Below are positions 1-13,493 of a stretch of 64,000 nucleotides of DNA, one piece after another. The notes beneath the pieces were generated by a model. It was not told where the DNA came from. It made no database searches and was given only the letters and a program-made list of their open reading frames with translations. Made by a program: the position numbers and the translations under genes. Origin of the DNA: Cylicocyclus nassatus (lineage: Eukaryota > Nematoda > Chromadorea > Rhabditida > Strongylidae); the NCBI GenBank assembly GCA_958299035.1, contig CATQJL010000316.1, forward strand, positions 35,839,441 through 35,903,440. Reading direction: 5' to 3'. Every line of letters starts with the position of its first letter. Positions within the stretch are counted from its first letter, which is position 1.

Positions 1-2386
1 ACTTACAGCGTATTTTCAAATTGCCGTGCATGTCACTTTAGGACTTTCAATTCTGAGAACTGCCCCAAACGTATAAAAATCTATTTCCCTGCCCGATCGA
101 GTTGCCCTACGTGCCGCTTACAGACCGATAGTAACTATTCAAAAAGGAAATTTATGCCCTATGTGCCGCTTGAAGACCGTTCAAAAATTCTAGGAACTCC
201 CCCAAACGTACAAAAATCTATCTCCCTGCCCGATCGAGTTGCCCTACGTGCCGCTTACGCACCGATATAACTATTCAAAAAGAAAAATTATGCCCTATGT
301 GCCGCTTGAAGACCGTTTAAAAATTATAGGAACTCCCCAAACGTAGAAAAATCTATTTCCCTGCCCGATCGAGTTGCCCTACGTGCCGCTTACGGACCGA
401 TATAACTATTCAAAGAGACAAATTATGCCCTATGTGCCGCTTGAAGACCGTTTAAAAATTATAGGAACTCCCCAAACGTAGAAAAATCTATTTCCCTGCC
501 CGATCGAGTTGCCCTACGTGCCGCTTACGCACCGATATAACTATTCAAAAAGACAAATTATGCCCTATGTGCCGCTTGAAGACCGTTTAAAAATTATAGG
601 AACTCCCCAAACGTAGAAAAATCTATTTCCCTGCCCGATCGAGTTGCCCTATGTGCCGCTTACGGACCGATATAACTATTCAAAAAGACAAATTAAGCCC
701 TATGTGCCGCTTGAAGACCGTTTAAAAATTCTAGGAACTCCCCCAAACGTACAAAAATCTATTTCCCTGCCCGATCGAGTTGCCCTATGTGCCTCTTACA
801 GACCGATATAACTATTCAAAAAGGCAAATTAAGCCCTATGTGCCGCTTGAAGACCGTTTAAAAATTCTAGGAACTCCCCCAAACGTACAAAAATCTATTT
901 CCCTGTCCGGTCGAGTTGCCCTACGCGCCGCTTACAGACCGATATAATTATTCAAAGAGACAAATTATGCCCTATGTGCCGCTTGAAGACCGTTTAAAAA
1001 TTCTAGGAACTCCCCCAAACGTACAAAAATCTATTTCCCTGCCCGATCGAGTTGCCCTATGTGCCTCTTACAGACCGATATAACTATTCAAAAAGGCAAA
1101 TTAAGCCCTATATATGTGCCGCTTGAAGACCGTTCAAAAATTCTAGGAACTCCCCCAAACGTACAAAAATCTATTTCCCTGCCCGATCGAGTTGCCCTAT
1201 GTGCCTCTTACAGACCGATATAACTATTCAAAAAGGCAAATTAAGCCCTATGTGCCGCTTGAAGACCGTTTAAAAATTCTAGGAACTCCCCCAAACGTAC
1301 AAAAATCTATTTCCCTGCCCGATCGAGTTGCCCTATGTGCCTCTTACAGACCGATATAACTATTCAAAAAGGCAAATTAAGCCCTATGTGCCGCTTGAAG
1401 ACCGTTTAAAAATTCTAGGAACTCCCCCAAACGTACAAAAATCTATTTCCCTGTCCGGTCGAGTTGCCCTACGTGCCGCTTACACACCGATATAACTATT
1501 CAAAAAGGCAAATTAAGCCCTATGTGCCGCTTGAAGACCGTTTAAAAATTCTAGGAACTCCCCCAAACGTACAAAAATCTATTTCCCTGCCCGATCGAGT
1601 TGCCCTATGTGCCTCTTACAGACCGATATAACTATTCAAAAAGGCAAATTAAGCCCTATATATGTGCCGCTTGAAGACCGTTTAAAAATTCTAGGAACTC
1701 CCCCAAACGTACAAAAATCTATTTCCCTGCCCGATCGAGTTGCCCTATGTGCCTCTTACAGACCGATATAACTATTCAAAAAGGCAAATTAAGCCCTATA
1801 TATGTGCCGCTTGAAGACCGTTTAAAAATTCTAGGAACTCCCCCAAACGTACAAAAATCTATTTCCCTGCCCGATCGAGTTGCCCTATGTGCCTCTTACA
1901 GACCGATATAACTATTCAAAAAGGCAAATTAAGCCCTATGTGCCGCTTGAAGACCGTTCAAAAATTCTAGGAACTCCCCCAAACGTACAAAAATCTATCT
2001 CCCTGCCCGATCGAGTTGCCCTACGTGCCGCTTACGGACCGATATAACTATTCAAAAAGACAAATTATGCCCTATGTGCCGCTTGAAGACCGTTTAAAAA
2101 TTATAGGAACTCCCCAAACGTAGAAAAATCTATTTCCCTGCCCGATCGAGTTGCCCTACGTGCCGCTTACATACCGATATAACTATTCAAAAAGACAAAT
2201 TAAGCCCTATGTGCTGCTTGAAGACCGTTTAAAAATTCTAGGAACTCCCCCAAACGTACAAAAATCTATTTCCCTGCAAGATCGAGTTGCCCTACGTGCC
2301 GCTTACAGACCGATATAACAATTCAAAGAGACAAATTATGCCCTATATATGTGCCGCTTGAAGACCGTTTAAAAATTATAGGAACT

Positions 2387-4797
2387 CCCCAAACGTAGAA
2401 AAATCTATTTCCCTGCCCGATCGAGTTGCCCTACGTGCCGCTTACATACCGATATAACTATTCAAAAAGACAACTTAAGCCCTATGTGCCGCTTGAAGAC
2501 CGTTTAAAAATTCTAGGAACTCCCCCAAACGTACAAAAATCTATTTCCCTGCAAGATCGAGTTGCCCTACGTGCCGCTTACATACCGATATAACTATTCA
2601 AAGAGACAAATTAAGCCCTATGTGCCGCTTGAAGACCGTTTAAAAATTCTAGGAACTCCCCCAAACGTACAAAAATCTATTTCCCTGCAAGATCGAGTTG
2701 CCCTACGTGCCGCTTACAGACCGATATAACTATTCAAAGAGACAAATTATGCCCTATATATGTGCCGCTTGAAGACCGTTTAAAAATTATAGGAACTCCC
2801 CAAACGTAGAAAAATCTATTTCCCTGCCCGATCGAGTTGCCCTACGTGCCGCTTACATACCGATATAACTATTCAAAAAGACAAATTAAGCCCTATGTGC
2901 CGCTTGAAGACCGTTTAAAAATTCTAGGAACTCCCCCAAACGTACAAAAATCTATTTCCCTGCAAGATCGAGTTGCCCTACGTGCCGCTTACATACCGAT
3001 ATAACTATTCAAAAAGACAAATTAAGCCCTATGTGCCGCTTGAAGACCGTTTAAAAATTCTAGGAACTCCCCCAAACGTACAAAAATCTATTTCCCTGCC
3101 TGATCGAGTTGCCCTATGTGCCGCTTACAGACCGATATAACTATTCAAAGAGACAAATTAAGCCCTATGTGCCGCTTGAAGACCGAAAACCAACTACGAC
3201 TCAAACAAAAAGAAAACAACGAATTCAAGTACTTACAGCTTTTCAAATTTGCCGTGCATGTCACTTTAGGACTTTCAATTCTGAGAACTGCCCCAAACGT
3301 ATAACAATCTATTTCCCTGCCCGATCGAGTTGGCCTACGTGCCGCTTACAGACCGATAGTAACTATTCAAAAAGGAAATTTATGCCCTATGTGCCGCTTG
3401 AAGACCGTTCAAAAATTCTAGGAACTCCCCCAAACGTACAAAAATCTATTTCCCTGCCCGATCGAGTTGCCCTACGTGCCGCTTACGGACCGATATAACT
3501 ATTCAAAAAGACAAATTATGCCCTATGTGCCGCTTGAAGACCGTTTAAAATTATAGGAACTCCCCCAAACGTAGAAAAATCTATTTCCCTGCCCGATCGA
3601 GTTGCCCTACGTGCCGCTTACATACCGATATAACTATTCAAAAAGACAACTTAAGCCCTATGTGCCGCTTGAAGACCGTTTAAAAATTCTAGGAACTCCC
3701 CCAAACGTACAAAAATCTATTTCCCTGCAAGATCGAGTTGCCCTACGTGCCGCTTACATACCGATATAACTATTCAAAGAGACAAATTAAGCCCTATGTG
3801 CCGCTTGAAGACCGTTTAAAAATTCTAGGAACTCCCCCAAACGTACAAAAATCTATTTCCCTGCAAGATCGAGTTGCCCTACGTGCCGCTTACAGACCGA
3901 TATAACTATTCAAAGAGACAAATTATGCCCTATATATGTGCCGCTTGAAGACCGTTTAAAAATTATAGGAACTCCCCAAACGTAGAAAAATCTATTTCCC
4001 TGCCCGATCGAGTTGCCCTACGTGCCGCTTACATACCGATATAACTATTCAAAAAGACAAATTAAGCCCTATGTGCCGCTTGAAGACCGTTTAAAAATTC
4101 TAGGAACTCCCCCAAACGTACAAAAATCTATTTCCCTGCAAGATCGAGTTGCCCTACGTGCCGCTTACATACCGATATAACTATTCAAAAAGACAAATTA
4201 AGCCCTATGTGCCGCTTGAAGACCGTTTAAAAATTCTAGGAACTCCCCCAAACGTACAAAAATCTATTTCCCTGCCTGATCGAGTTGCCCTATGTGCCGC
4301 TTACAGACCGATATAACTATTCAAAGAGACAAATTAAGCCCTATGTGCCGCTTGAAGACCGAAAACCAACTACGACTCAAACAAAAAGAAAACAACGAAT
4401 TCAAGTACTTACAGCTTTTCAAATTTGCCGTGCATGTCACTTTAGGACTTTCAATTCTGAGAACTGCCCCAAACGTATAACAATCTATTTCCCTGCCCGA
4501 TCGAGTTGGCCTACGTGCCGCTTACAGACCGATAGTAACTATTCAAAAAGGAAATTTATGCCCTATGTGCCGCTTGAAGACCGTTCAAAAATTCTAGGAA
4601 CTCCCCCAAACGTACAAAAATCTATTTCCCTGCCCGATCGAGTTGCCCTACGTGCCGCTTACGGACCGATATAACTATTCAAAAAGACAAATTATGCCCT
4701 ATGTGCCGCTTGAAGACCGTTTAAAATTATAGGAACTCCCCCAAACGTAGAAAAATCTATTTCCCTGCCCGATCGAGTTGCCCTACGTGCCGCTTAC
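2387..4797. repeat. 1,176-base higher-order duplication inside the satellite
   Basis: Two adjacent copies of a 1,176-base block (roughly 2387-3620 and 3563-4797, bounds approximate because both sit in the same satellite) are almost identical. They share the same order of variant monomers and the same inserted non-satellite segment. Spacing was measured from two identical open frames at 3109 and 4285. The identity shows a recent duplication by unequal exchange or replication slippage. Confidence 0.85.
3186..3310. repeat. Non-satellite insert within satellite, copy 2 of 3
   Basis: After a truncated monomer the sequence changes to an unrelated stretch of about 120 bases (AAAACCAACTACGACTC ... 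TTTCAATTCTGAGAACTG) and then returns to the monomer at CCCCAAACGTATAA. The same insert occurs at 4362-4486, and its right part forms the start of the window (1-80). It marks a higher-order unit longer than the 136-base monomer. Confidence 0.8.
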
Positions 4798-5090
4798 GGA
4801 CCGATATAACTATTCAAAGAGACAATTTATGCCCTATGTACCGCTTGAAGACCGTTTAAAAATTCTAGGAACTCCCCCAAACGTACAAAAATCTATTTCC
4901 TTGCCCGATCGAGTTGCCCTACGTGCCGCTTACACACCGATATAACTATTCAAAAAGACAAATTAAGCCCTATGTGCCGCTTGAAGACCGTTTAAAAATT
5001 CTAGGAACTCCTCCAAACGTACAAAAATCTATTTCCCTGCCCGATCGAGTTGCCCCCTACGTGCCGCTTACACACCGATACCTAGCTGAA

Positions 5091-5990
5091 AGCACCAGCG
5101 GGACACAGTCACACAAGCAAAGCAAGGATGTTGTTAGATAAATGCTTTCAAAAGTAGCAGCGAGATCATGTTACTCACGCGCTCTCTTGTCTACACGCGG
5201 AAGCAAGATAGTCCTAAAGTGACTGTTCTTAATTAAAGCATTTTTACCAAGAGTTGAGAACATAGATGAATTTAGCATAAGTCAAGCTGTTACGCAATTT
5301 GGCATCATTTCAAAAGCAACTAATAGGAGTACAACATATTTAGAAGACATATTTTAGGATAACAAGCTCGAGAAAAAAGCAGTACAAATAACACATCCGG
5401 ACACTGGCGATCCAGTCTCAAAATCATCTCAAAATCATTGCGACACTCATTATTGCCTTTCGAAATAGGTGTGACCCTACGAAAATATGCTTGGTCACTC
5501 GTTTTGAAATTTGGCAGCGTTCCAAAACGCATGCCACTTGGCAGCAATCCAATTCCAAAGATCAGTGTATTTCATCATAATTTTTACGTCTGCGGCCTCC
5601 TCGTTTGCCATAATCCAACTATCAGAGGACTATTGCGTAATCAACGAATTCGTTATATATTACGTAGTGATCAGAATCAGTTCCTTCTGTTGCGAATTTT
5701 GGAGTAAAATTTCCTGAACCCAATCCAAATAAGTTGAAAACGATTATAGCTGAGATTGAAAGAAATTGCGAGATTCTCAAATTTATCCGGGGTGAGATAC
5801 TCTCCAAAAAGATATTCGTTCAATTCTTTAACTTGTAAAGTATCAGAGGTGTGGAAAATGATTAGAGGCGCGAGGAATCTGGAGCTCCCCCAAGCGCTTC
5901 CAGAGGCAAATGCGGTAAGCCTTTGCTGCCTCCTGCATGACGTCCCACCAAATGCAACCCGCATTTTCCCATTTCCCCTCGCTTTAATGT
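5091..5990. other. Unassigned sequence after satellite
   Basis: Single-copy-looking AT-rich sequence. Overlapping short open frames on both strands (the longest is 144 codons on the minus strand near 5677-6111) show no recognisable domain and no splice-site pattern that extends them. I see no gene here. Confidence 0.5.
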
Positions 5991-6330
5991 TACATTCGTT
6001 ATCAACATGCTCATGCTCGCTTACCCCCGTGCCAACTCCCATGATTTTCAAGATTGATATTGTATTCGTAATCAACATGATTGCATACCCTCTTCTGCCA
6101 ACCCTTAGCACCTTAGCTCAGCGTTCGCAATGAATTGGTAGAAACTGTAAAAGGTAATAATGAAAAGTAATATTGTATTCGTACACCAGGTTACGCTTAA
6201 CCTTTGTGCCAGATCACAGCCCTTTGCTCAAAGTTTGCAAAAAATTGATAAGACAAATACCAAATGATAACGAAAAGTAGCCTATGCTTTTGTCGCTCTC
6301 CGAGTGCATACGTGCAAAGTTTGCTCCCAT
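5990..6330 (-). mobile_element. Diverged Helitron-type internal repeat fragment
   Basis: Phrases of the Helitron-type family seen intact at 26273-27461 recur here in reverse: ACATGCTCATGCTCGCTTACCCC, GTGCCAACTCC, ATTGTATTCGTAATC and ACGAAAAGTAGCCTATG. There are about two degraded internal units. No CTAG end is visible, so this is a fragment. Confidence 0.5.
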
Positions 6331-6434
6331 CGGTTTAGAATTGGAGTTATAACTCATTAGCTCAATACTTGCGCACCGGCACGGGCCTACAAACAACACT
6401 TCGGAGAAGAGATAACTCGCGTGGGTTGCTTTAT

Positions 6435-7105
6435 ATACGGCTGTCCCAAGTGCCTACTGTCTGAATGCCAAGGTTTATCTGCCTTGCTATAAAGTCTTTT
6501 GAGAAGCTTTAGGTGCTTTAGGTGCCTTTTGTAGAGCTGGCTTCAACTTAATTCACACTATGAAACGAATTACCGTCCTCTCTTCATTACTATAGGATTA
6601 TGATAGGAAATTCGGGCAGGGTTTTGCGTCATTAAGGGTCTCCTTTACCCCTAAAAAAGACTAAAGAAGCTGTAAACTCTTACACTAAATTAATGCGAGT
6701 CACCGATTTCAAATATGAGACTCGCACTTCACTGTAAAGCTGTTCGCGTAAGTTATGTCAGATATACCATAACAAATGGTTTCTGATTTTCGTCAAAATT
6801 TTGATTACGCCATTTGAAAAACTCCGCACAAAGTCATGTAGTGAAATCAGCAGGAATGAAAAGCTTGTCACGATTTTCCAAATTTTTGAGATTTCCGGGC
6901 TGTCTATCTCCTACTGGAACCATATGCTGAGGGTTGCTGCCGTGATCCGGCGGTAATCAAGACAGATCAATGATTTGGTCCGTACTCTAAATCTAATCTG
7001 AAGTTAACTCTACAAAAGTACTCAAAGCTTCTCGAAAGACTTTGTGACAAAGGAGTTATCAACGATCAAATAATGGGCACATTTTTTGAGGCAATCTTTA
7101 TATAG
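6435..7105. mobile_element. Diverged foldback MITE, CAGGGTGTCC family
   Basis: The left end reads CGGCTGTCCCAAGTGCCTACTG and continues to an AAGTCTTTTGAGAAGC motif. The right part carries the inverse (CTTCTCGAAAGACTTTGTGAC ... GATCAAATAATGGGCACATTTTTTGAGGC). Size and internal phrases (ATTACTATAGGATTATGATAGG) match better-preserved members at 40903, 43902 and 46246. Ends are degraded, so bounds are approximate. Confidence 0.5.
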
Positions 7106-7109
7106 ATCG

Positions 7110-7990
7110 GTGCAGTTTTGTCAGTTTTTTGAAATAACCCGCAAATCCCGTACAGCAAAGATAAACACTTTAACACTTTAAAACTTTAAGCTGTATTTGA
7201 TGCAGAATTTTTTCCTAATACCCTTCATTTCCGCTATATTCGACTTTCGCTAATTTACAGAATTTATATTTGAGACTTTTGGGGGAGCTTTGATAGCCGG
7301 AGAGCGCAAAACGCAATTGATCAGTTTTTCTGTATCTCTGTAACTCGTTTCTCAGAATTTCTAACATATATTTTTTGAAGTGACCATTTAGATTCGGCCT
7401 ATTTTGACCTCATAGAACATGGAATGGTAAGCAGCCCAGATACCGCTCGTTGCAATTTTTCCTTCTTTCTGGCAATCGCCTTTTCTTGACGAGACACTTA
7501 AATTTGCGGCGGAAATCGCAGTATTTCTCAAATTCACCAGTACGTAATGGCGTACTCTATATTTCAAAATCCTCGGATTCTGAAGCGAAGATCACTCTTT
7601 TACTGTGTATGGTCAGTAATAGCAATGATCGAATTTTGACACCTCAATTTAAAGATGTTGCAGGTGCAATAAGTGTTATTTGATTTTTTTTTTATACTAA
7701 AGCCTTTCCAAAACAGACTAGCAAAATCTCAAAGAAAAGCTACGGAAACTTGTTCTAGTTTACGAAAGGTTTGCCCTACCTGCTGGCTACCAAAGGTCCC
7801 CCAGAAGTCTCGAACAAAAATTAATTTGCGAGATTAGGACATGGTGAAAATAAAGGGTAGTAATTTCTAGCGGTTACCTCAGCGCTTCCTCAACGAATTA
7901 CAATGAAAATATGATAGCTGGAGGAACAGGATAAGAGGAACAATTTATGCATTATATACAGCGTAAAGTTTTCCTTATCTCTACTCTACT
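7110..7990. other. Unassigned sequence
   Basis: AT-rich sequence with one 77-codon open frame (7450-7683) lacking recognisable motifs. No splice-site pattern or repeat family was identified. Confidence 0.4.
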
Positions 7991-7999
7991 GTACTTGCA

Positions 8000-8000
8000 G

Positions 8001-8079
<79 letters not shown>

Positions 8080-8119
8080 ACACACACCACACACACCACA
8101 CACACCACACACACACACC
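8000..8119. repeat. (CA)n microsatellite
   Basis: About 120 bases of CA dinucleotides. The last third is interrupted by periodic CC, giving CACACACCA units. The apparent His-Thr protein across it is a repeat artefact. Confidence 0.97.
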
Positions 8120-8180
8120 TTTTTTTGTACTTGCCGGTTTACTTCATGAACCACCTAAGATTTCTTGTAAACGACCATAA

Positions 8181-8381
8181 GGCCCCGGGCAGACTTCACG
8201 CGATTTGATCGTCGCGACTGAATCGCGAGGAGACAACTGTTACAACATCATTCCATGCCGATCAACTTGCATTCGGTGTGATACTTTTCCAGCCCGAAAT
8301 TTTTGAATGTGAAATGAAAATGAACGGAAATCTTGGCGATTAGATCGCGACGATTAAGTCGCGTGAAATCTGACCGGGGCC
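8181..8381. mobile_element. 201-base MITE with TAA target duplication (PIF/Harbinger-like)
   Basis: Terminal inverted repeats GGCCCCGGGCAGACTTCACG and its near-complement ending TGACCGGGGCC delimit 201 bases. Both sides are flanked by TAA (8178-8180 and 8382-8384). Long TIRs containing GATCGTCGCGA / TCGCGACGATTAAG continue inward. A 3-base TWA duplication is characteristic of the PIF/Harbinger superfamily. No coding capacity is present. Confidence 0.8.
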
Positions 8382-8384
8382 TAA

Positions 8385-11300
8385 CGCGCCCAACGCCAAC
8401 GGACATGATTAAAAGCACCGTCTACCCGGACTTTCGACCTCCATGTTTTGATCGTTCTGGGGCCTTCTCATGCCCCTCATTCTGATTATGAAGTCGGAAT
8501 CTGCCAAAATTGTGACAATCCTCATTCCAGGGAACCGGCAAGCCGGCTTTCCAGAACAATGATTGGATGGGCGGGCATTACTGGAGCCGGGCGGGGGGAG
8601 GGGGGAGCGACTTGGGGTCCTCATGCATTTTTTTACTCCGAAACGATTTTCTCGCTTCCGAGGCGACATATTGCCGCGTCTTCGCCATTGCTTTGATATG
8701 CGGTCCTACTTACCATAAGCTTTAAAAGGTCGAGACCCCTAACTTAGGGTGGACGCTTTCTTTAACTTTTGCGCTGTAATAGTTTTATTATAGAACACTT
8801 CCAATGGTGCCTAAGTTTCTGCGATTTCCGAACATAGTGTCGTCATGTTTTTCGAGATCTTGTCAAGGTTTTGAAACTGGAGAATTTATCAGTCACCAGA
8901 GGACAATTCCATCGTCCTTGTAAAAGGCTTGTAAATGCAGTCCAAATGACACTTAGACGAAAGCATATCAAGAGAATAATGTCGAATTTTATGGGGCTAA
9001 TTACAAAGCAAAACGTCTGTAAGTTACCATATCACAAAAGTGAGTGTCACTGATAGCGTTGAAAAGAACGCTTAAAGTACATCGCATTCGTATTCTCAAA
9101 ATTCAATATTTTCAATGTAATCCGTTGACCTAGTTAACCAGGGTAATGCTTTTCAGAATGTCACATTGGGTGGAACTACCTACTCCGCTTAAAATGTGTA
9201 TTCTTTTTTCGAAGCCTCTATGCGTTTTACATAGGGCATCATGCGCTTGAATTGTCTTGGTTTTTTCGGTCTTTACCGCTGCAGGCTTCATACTTTTGCC
9301 AGGTCAAAGCCAATTTTTTTACCAAATAGCGAGAACGCATACAAATATGAAGATTACAAATGCAGTGACTTGGTTTCTGAATTCTGATTTGATGCGGTGG
9401 TTGCTGATTTTCTGATTTTGAAAGCTTAATGAGTTCGGTTACGTGTACGCAACATATTTCGAGGATGCCGCGTTCTTCGCGTACGCTCGAAATAGGGGTC
9501 ACTTTCGTGACGCTTTCCATTTGCAGCAATTCATGCTTACCTTTAACTCCACCTCCTGAGCATACTCTTTAATTCTTTACGAGAAAACCTTGGAAACTAT
9601 CCGAGTATAAAGTTCTTGCAGCCTACAATGTGAATTTTCCAGTTATCAATATGACAGGTAAAAAAGCATGTTAGTGAAAACGTAGCAAAATCGATTACCC
9701 ATTTCGTGAGGACTTATGCAGCCTACGTCGCAAAAAGTCAAGCTTTACTCTCTGGAGACAAAGTGGACTTTGAGTTTTAACCAACCGTAGAGCTAATTGT
9801 AAGAGATGTATTTTGTTATATGGGCATGTGTAATGCTCCAAAATAAATCAGAAACTTCAACTGCCGAAAAATAAATATCTGGAAATCTAAGCGGTGGTTT
9901 GGGCTCGGCAGAGGTGGCTTATGGAACACGCTGGATATCGTTTTTGGGGTAGAAAGTAAAAGGGATAATGTTTTTGTGGGGTCAAGGGCAAAGTCCCGGA
10001 AAAGATGCATGCATCAGCTCAGCACGGTATGTATGAAAAAGTCTAACTTTAGAAAATCGGAGTCTTGAAAGTGGTAAAATATTTTCGGTTCAGGTTTCTG
10101 ATCACGCAATTTGGAACCGGAATTTCATTGGAAATTAGACGAGTAAAAAGTCCCGAAGAGTTGGCCAACTTCACACCCAGTAACCTGATAAATACCTGCA
10201 GTCTTCCCCTTACAAACATATCGCATTGCTGTTGTCACATGAACATACTTACTCTAACTTTCACAACTCTAAAAAAATCCGAAGTTGTTGCGTGAATGCG
10301 CAATAGGGAGTTAAATTCGTAAACAAAAAATTCCTAAAGCCACCTCGTGCTGAGCACTGGCGGGGGAGAGGAGGCATCTGAAAATTTTGAGAGTAAAGTA
10401 TTTATTAACATTTAAAAAATAGCATTTGGTGTAAACATGAAAGTAAGACTTTGAAATACTCTACATGGAAAGAACAGAGGAAGGAAGAATGCAAGGAAAA
10501 ATAAGAGGGAAAATAGCAAAAAGCAGAAAAAAGTTTTTTTTTTCAAAATTCAAGACCCGGCACAACGAAGAGCACAAGGCTTATGCTGACTCGATTTTTA
10601 TTGAAGTGGGACTTCAAGACTGAACCTTAAAATGTGAAACACACACATTAATTCACTGTCCATATCCTTCTTTGCTTTAGTTTCTCAAAATTTGGTTGTA
10701 GTCACCCTTGCATATCGCAAGCTTTTCCGACCTTCCTAGCCCTACGCGGATTCGAAATCCCCTAAAGTGCTCTGAAACCCCTTTCTTCAAAGAACCGCAG
10801 AAAGCAAGACGAGTGCTGCTTCCTTACCACCTCCGCCATAATGGCAGCAACACCATGAAGGGAGATGCCAAGTGCAGGAACAATTTGAAGCGTGTAAGGA
10901 AAATCGGAGAGCTCGGGTCCGGACCAAATCGCTCATGCGAACCACTTTAAGCGCGATTCTCTCAGAGTAAAGGGGCTCAAATCGCGTCTGTCTTGATGCG
11001 ATGGCCTATTTAGTGGGCCCTATAGTAAAATAGGAGGAAACCAGCACAAACTCAATCCTGGTGAGAAACTGCTTCAAACGTTGTAAAAGGTCTGAATTTT
11101 TCATCATCTTGATACAGTAGTAGTGTTCGAACGGTTGAAAGCGCATGCACGCAGGTGTATGTTATATGATCATCTTGATCAACTTCTTAATTACTCAAAA
11201 TTGACACAATTTGAAAATGTTCTTTAAAAATCAGCTTTGAGACTTGCACGGTTTATGTTCCTTGCTGAAAAGACGATAAATGCGTTTAGAAGATCGTCCC

Positions 11301-11880
11301 TTACTAGGCTCTGAGTAAAACTCATCAAGGAACAAAGTAAGACAAAGTGTTGAATTCCTTCTTTGTTCAGCACTAATAGACCTTAACATTGCATGAATGT
11401 TGAAAATAACTTGTTATTCGTCTTGAGAATCAGATGATATATTGATCATACAAGTAAGAAGAAGTAAGACTCCAGCTAAACTTAAACTGTCCTTTTATCA
11501 ATTACCAGTGCGTCACCTCTGCTTCGCAGAGGCTCGCACTGGCTCTTCTATCTATATGTCATACTCCTTCCCGCATAACATGGCAATGAAACATACCGCG
11601 CAATGCCCGCCTACACGAATGATTCGTAAACAACTACTCATTTCTTGAGCTTTTTCGTGTGAGATCGGTATTTTGCGTGGATGAAACTTTGGAAAATGGA
11701 AAACAAATGCAAATTTGAATAGGTTTTGAAACTTTTTTGGCTTGGTAGTTGCCGTAAGGACAATAGTTATCGTGAGCTACATCTCTATGCAAAAATCTTC
11801 TCAAAAGCTCAGGTAAAACCACGGCGATTGACCACTTACGCGACCATTACTTTTTGACGTCGTTTCCGTAAAGCAGCAAA
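8385..11880. other. Unassigned intergenic sequence
   Basis: There is a locally GC-rich patch with G-runs at 8570-8620, otherwise AT-rich sequence. Short open frames on both strands (60-96 codons) lack domains, conserved motifs or a splice-site-linked series. I find nothing that supports a gene. Confidence 0.45.
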
Positions 11881-11883
11881 CCT

Positions 11884-12170
11884 TTGGTCACTTTTTGGTC
11901 TAAAGTCCATGGCTTACACATCAACCTGCTAAACACATCCACGGCTTTGCAAAAAGCGTTGATACGGACCCAATTTTGCGGGCCAGAAGCCAAGTGGATC
12001 CGTTTGGCGCGCAAATTCCGAGGGACCCACTCAACGAATCCGTTCGTGCTTTTGCATGCTGGAGTTCTACCTTGGTAGCATGCGCTATGTAAAGTTTGGG
12101 CTCGGGATGGTGGCTGGATCCCGCTGTATGAATTTTGTTACAGACAGACAGACACACACACAAAGTCACA
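11884..12170 (-). mobile_element. Probable mobile-element fragment with CTGTCTGT tract
   Basis: Read on the minus strand, a TGTGTGTGTCTGTCTGTCTG tract is followed by short sequence resembling the head of Helitron-type copies elsewhere in the window, but the rest (ATCCACTTGGCTTCTGGCC) belongs to a different family. No ends could be defined. Confidence 0.3.
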
Positions 12171-13490
12171 TAAACACCCCTAGCTCGTTATTATAAGTTA
12201 TGATACTTGATGTTAGCGGTCTTTCCACATGATCAGAAAAATTTTTATAGATTTCATCACACTAGGTGGCATCAGCTTCATTTTTTTAACATTTTCAACG
12301 ACATGTAAAAATGAGACAAATATTTTACGATCAGTGGAAAAACACTTGTTTAATAGAATACATTGACGCTACTGATAACTGATTAGATAAGAAAGCATTC
12401 TTACTTTTGTTTTAAGCCTTGTTAAGCGTGCACTTCGTCTTCAATATTTCGTCGTTCTTTGATTTGTGATTGCGTTCGGGAATCTTGAGGTGTCTTAGAA
12501 AATTTCAAATTTCGAATATTTTGAAAAGAATTGACGATTTCTTTGTTTTGTAGAAGCATACAAGGAAATATAACGTCTGTTCCCTGAAGAGGTTCTCATA
12601 GGCACTACCGATTGAACAACCAATTTACTGGCATTCGCTCGTAAAAGGTTCATTTGAAGTAAGCTTTCAAATCCGCTGAAGTTAACATATTAGGATGTGC
12701 GGAACAAGGAAATGAGCGCGCGAGCGGTGGTACCGATGGGGCTCTCTGGGGTACGGATGATATATGTTTGCTATGGAAAAATGTGCAGCTTTCAATGGTA
12801 GGCGCATCAGAACAACCGAGACTGATGAGACATTGAATTTCGACTAATTTACAGGAAAATACTGAAGCAGATCGCATTTTAGTACAGTAAAAACGAGTGT
12901 AGCCCAGGTAATGACAACAAATTTTGATTTGTTCGTTTTCCTCTCGGTTATCACTCCCTTTCTCGTTTAGACACCTAGTCATTTCAAATCCCTCATGTAT
13001 GTTCATATTTTGCATTATTCAAAGCATGCCGTTTCACGCAGCTGTTGGACGAAAAGCTTGTGCATTTTTCACCATGAGCTTCTCACTAAATCTAGTTCAC
13101 AGTGATAATCGCATATTCCCCATTCGAATCTCAACGCTCTAGTTTTCACATAACCTTCACGGGATGGCATAAGAGCATCCTGTAATGCAGTGGTTAAGTT
13201 AAGCGTTTTGCTAGCGAAAGCAAAGGAGCGGGATTTTGTGCTTGTCTGCCTGACGCATGAAGATAAAATTTGGGCATAATGTGATTTGTTGTTTATGCAC
13301 ACCCCCTCACACTACCTTATACCGCGAACTAGCTTATTAGTATTAGATAGGCAACGTCACGATTTTTTCTGTATCACATTATCCCTTATCTTTGCTCTTA
13401 TTATGCATTGGTAGTTAACGCAGTAGAAAAAGCTCGTAACTAGCTCGACCAGAAGAAATTTTTAAAATTTGCCTATTAGTTTTATACTGT
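12171..13490. other. Unassigned intergenic sequence
   Basis: AT-rich. The longest open frame (121 codons, minus strand, 12650-13015) has scattered cysteines but no recognisable domain. No splice-site-linked exon series was seen. Confidence 0.4.
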
Positions 13491-13493
13491 ACG

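Larger units (their letters stand above)
1..5090. repeat. Satellite-like tandem array, ~136-base unit
   Basis: About 37 head-to-tail units occupy this stretch and it runs off the left window edge. Units are mostly 135-137 bases (for example GCCCGATCGAG recurs at 91, 228 and 363), with some longer because of an extra TATA before the TGTGCCGCTTGAAG motif. Each unit contains two related half-motifs, CCCTACGTGCCGCTTAC and CCCTATGTGCCGCTTGAAG, suggesting that the unit itself arose from an older duplication. Variants differ at a few fixed positions (AAGCCC/ATGCCC, CCCGATC/CAAGATC, TACAAAA/TAGAAAA). The array ends at about 5074-5090, where the sequence becomes unique. Open frames inside it are by-products of the repeat, not genes. 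Confidence 0.95.

Noticed and set aside
3109..4674. Two identical 129-codon open frames
   Set aside because: They are two copies of the same satellite higher-order unit read through. The peptide repeats with the DNA monomer and has no domain.
1..5090. CRISPR-like array
   Set aside because: Repeats are contiguous with no unique spacers of constant length, and the genome is eukaryotic. This is a satellite.
5677..6133. Overlapping 144- and 125-codon frames on opposite strands
   Set aside because: No domain, no supported splice sites, and the right part overlaps a degraded Helitron-type repeat.
7947..8180. 77-codon frame rich in His-Thr
   Set aside because: Produced entirely by the CA microsatellite.
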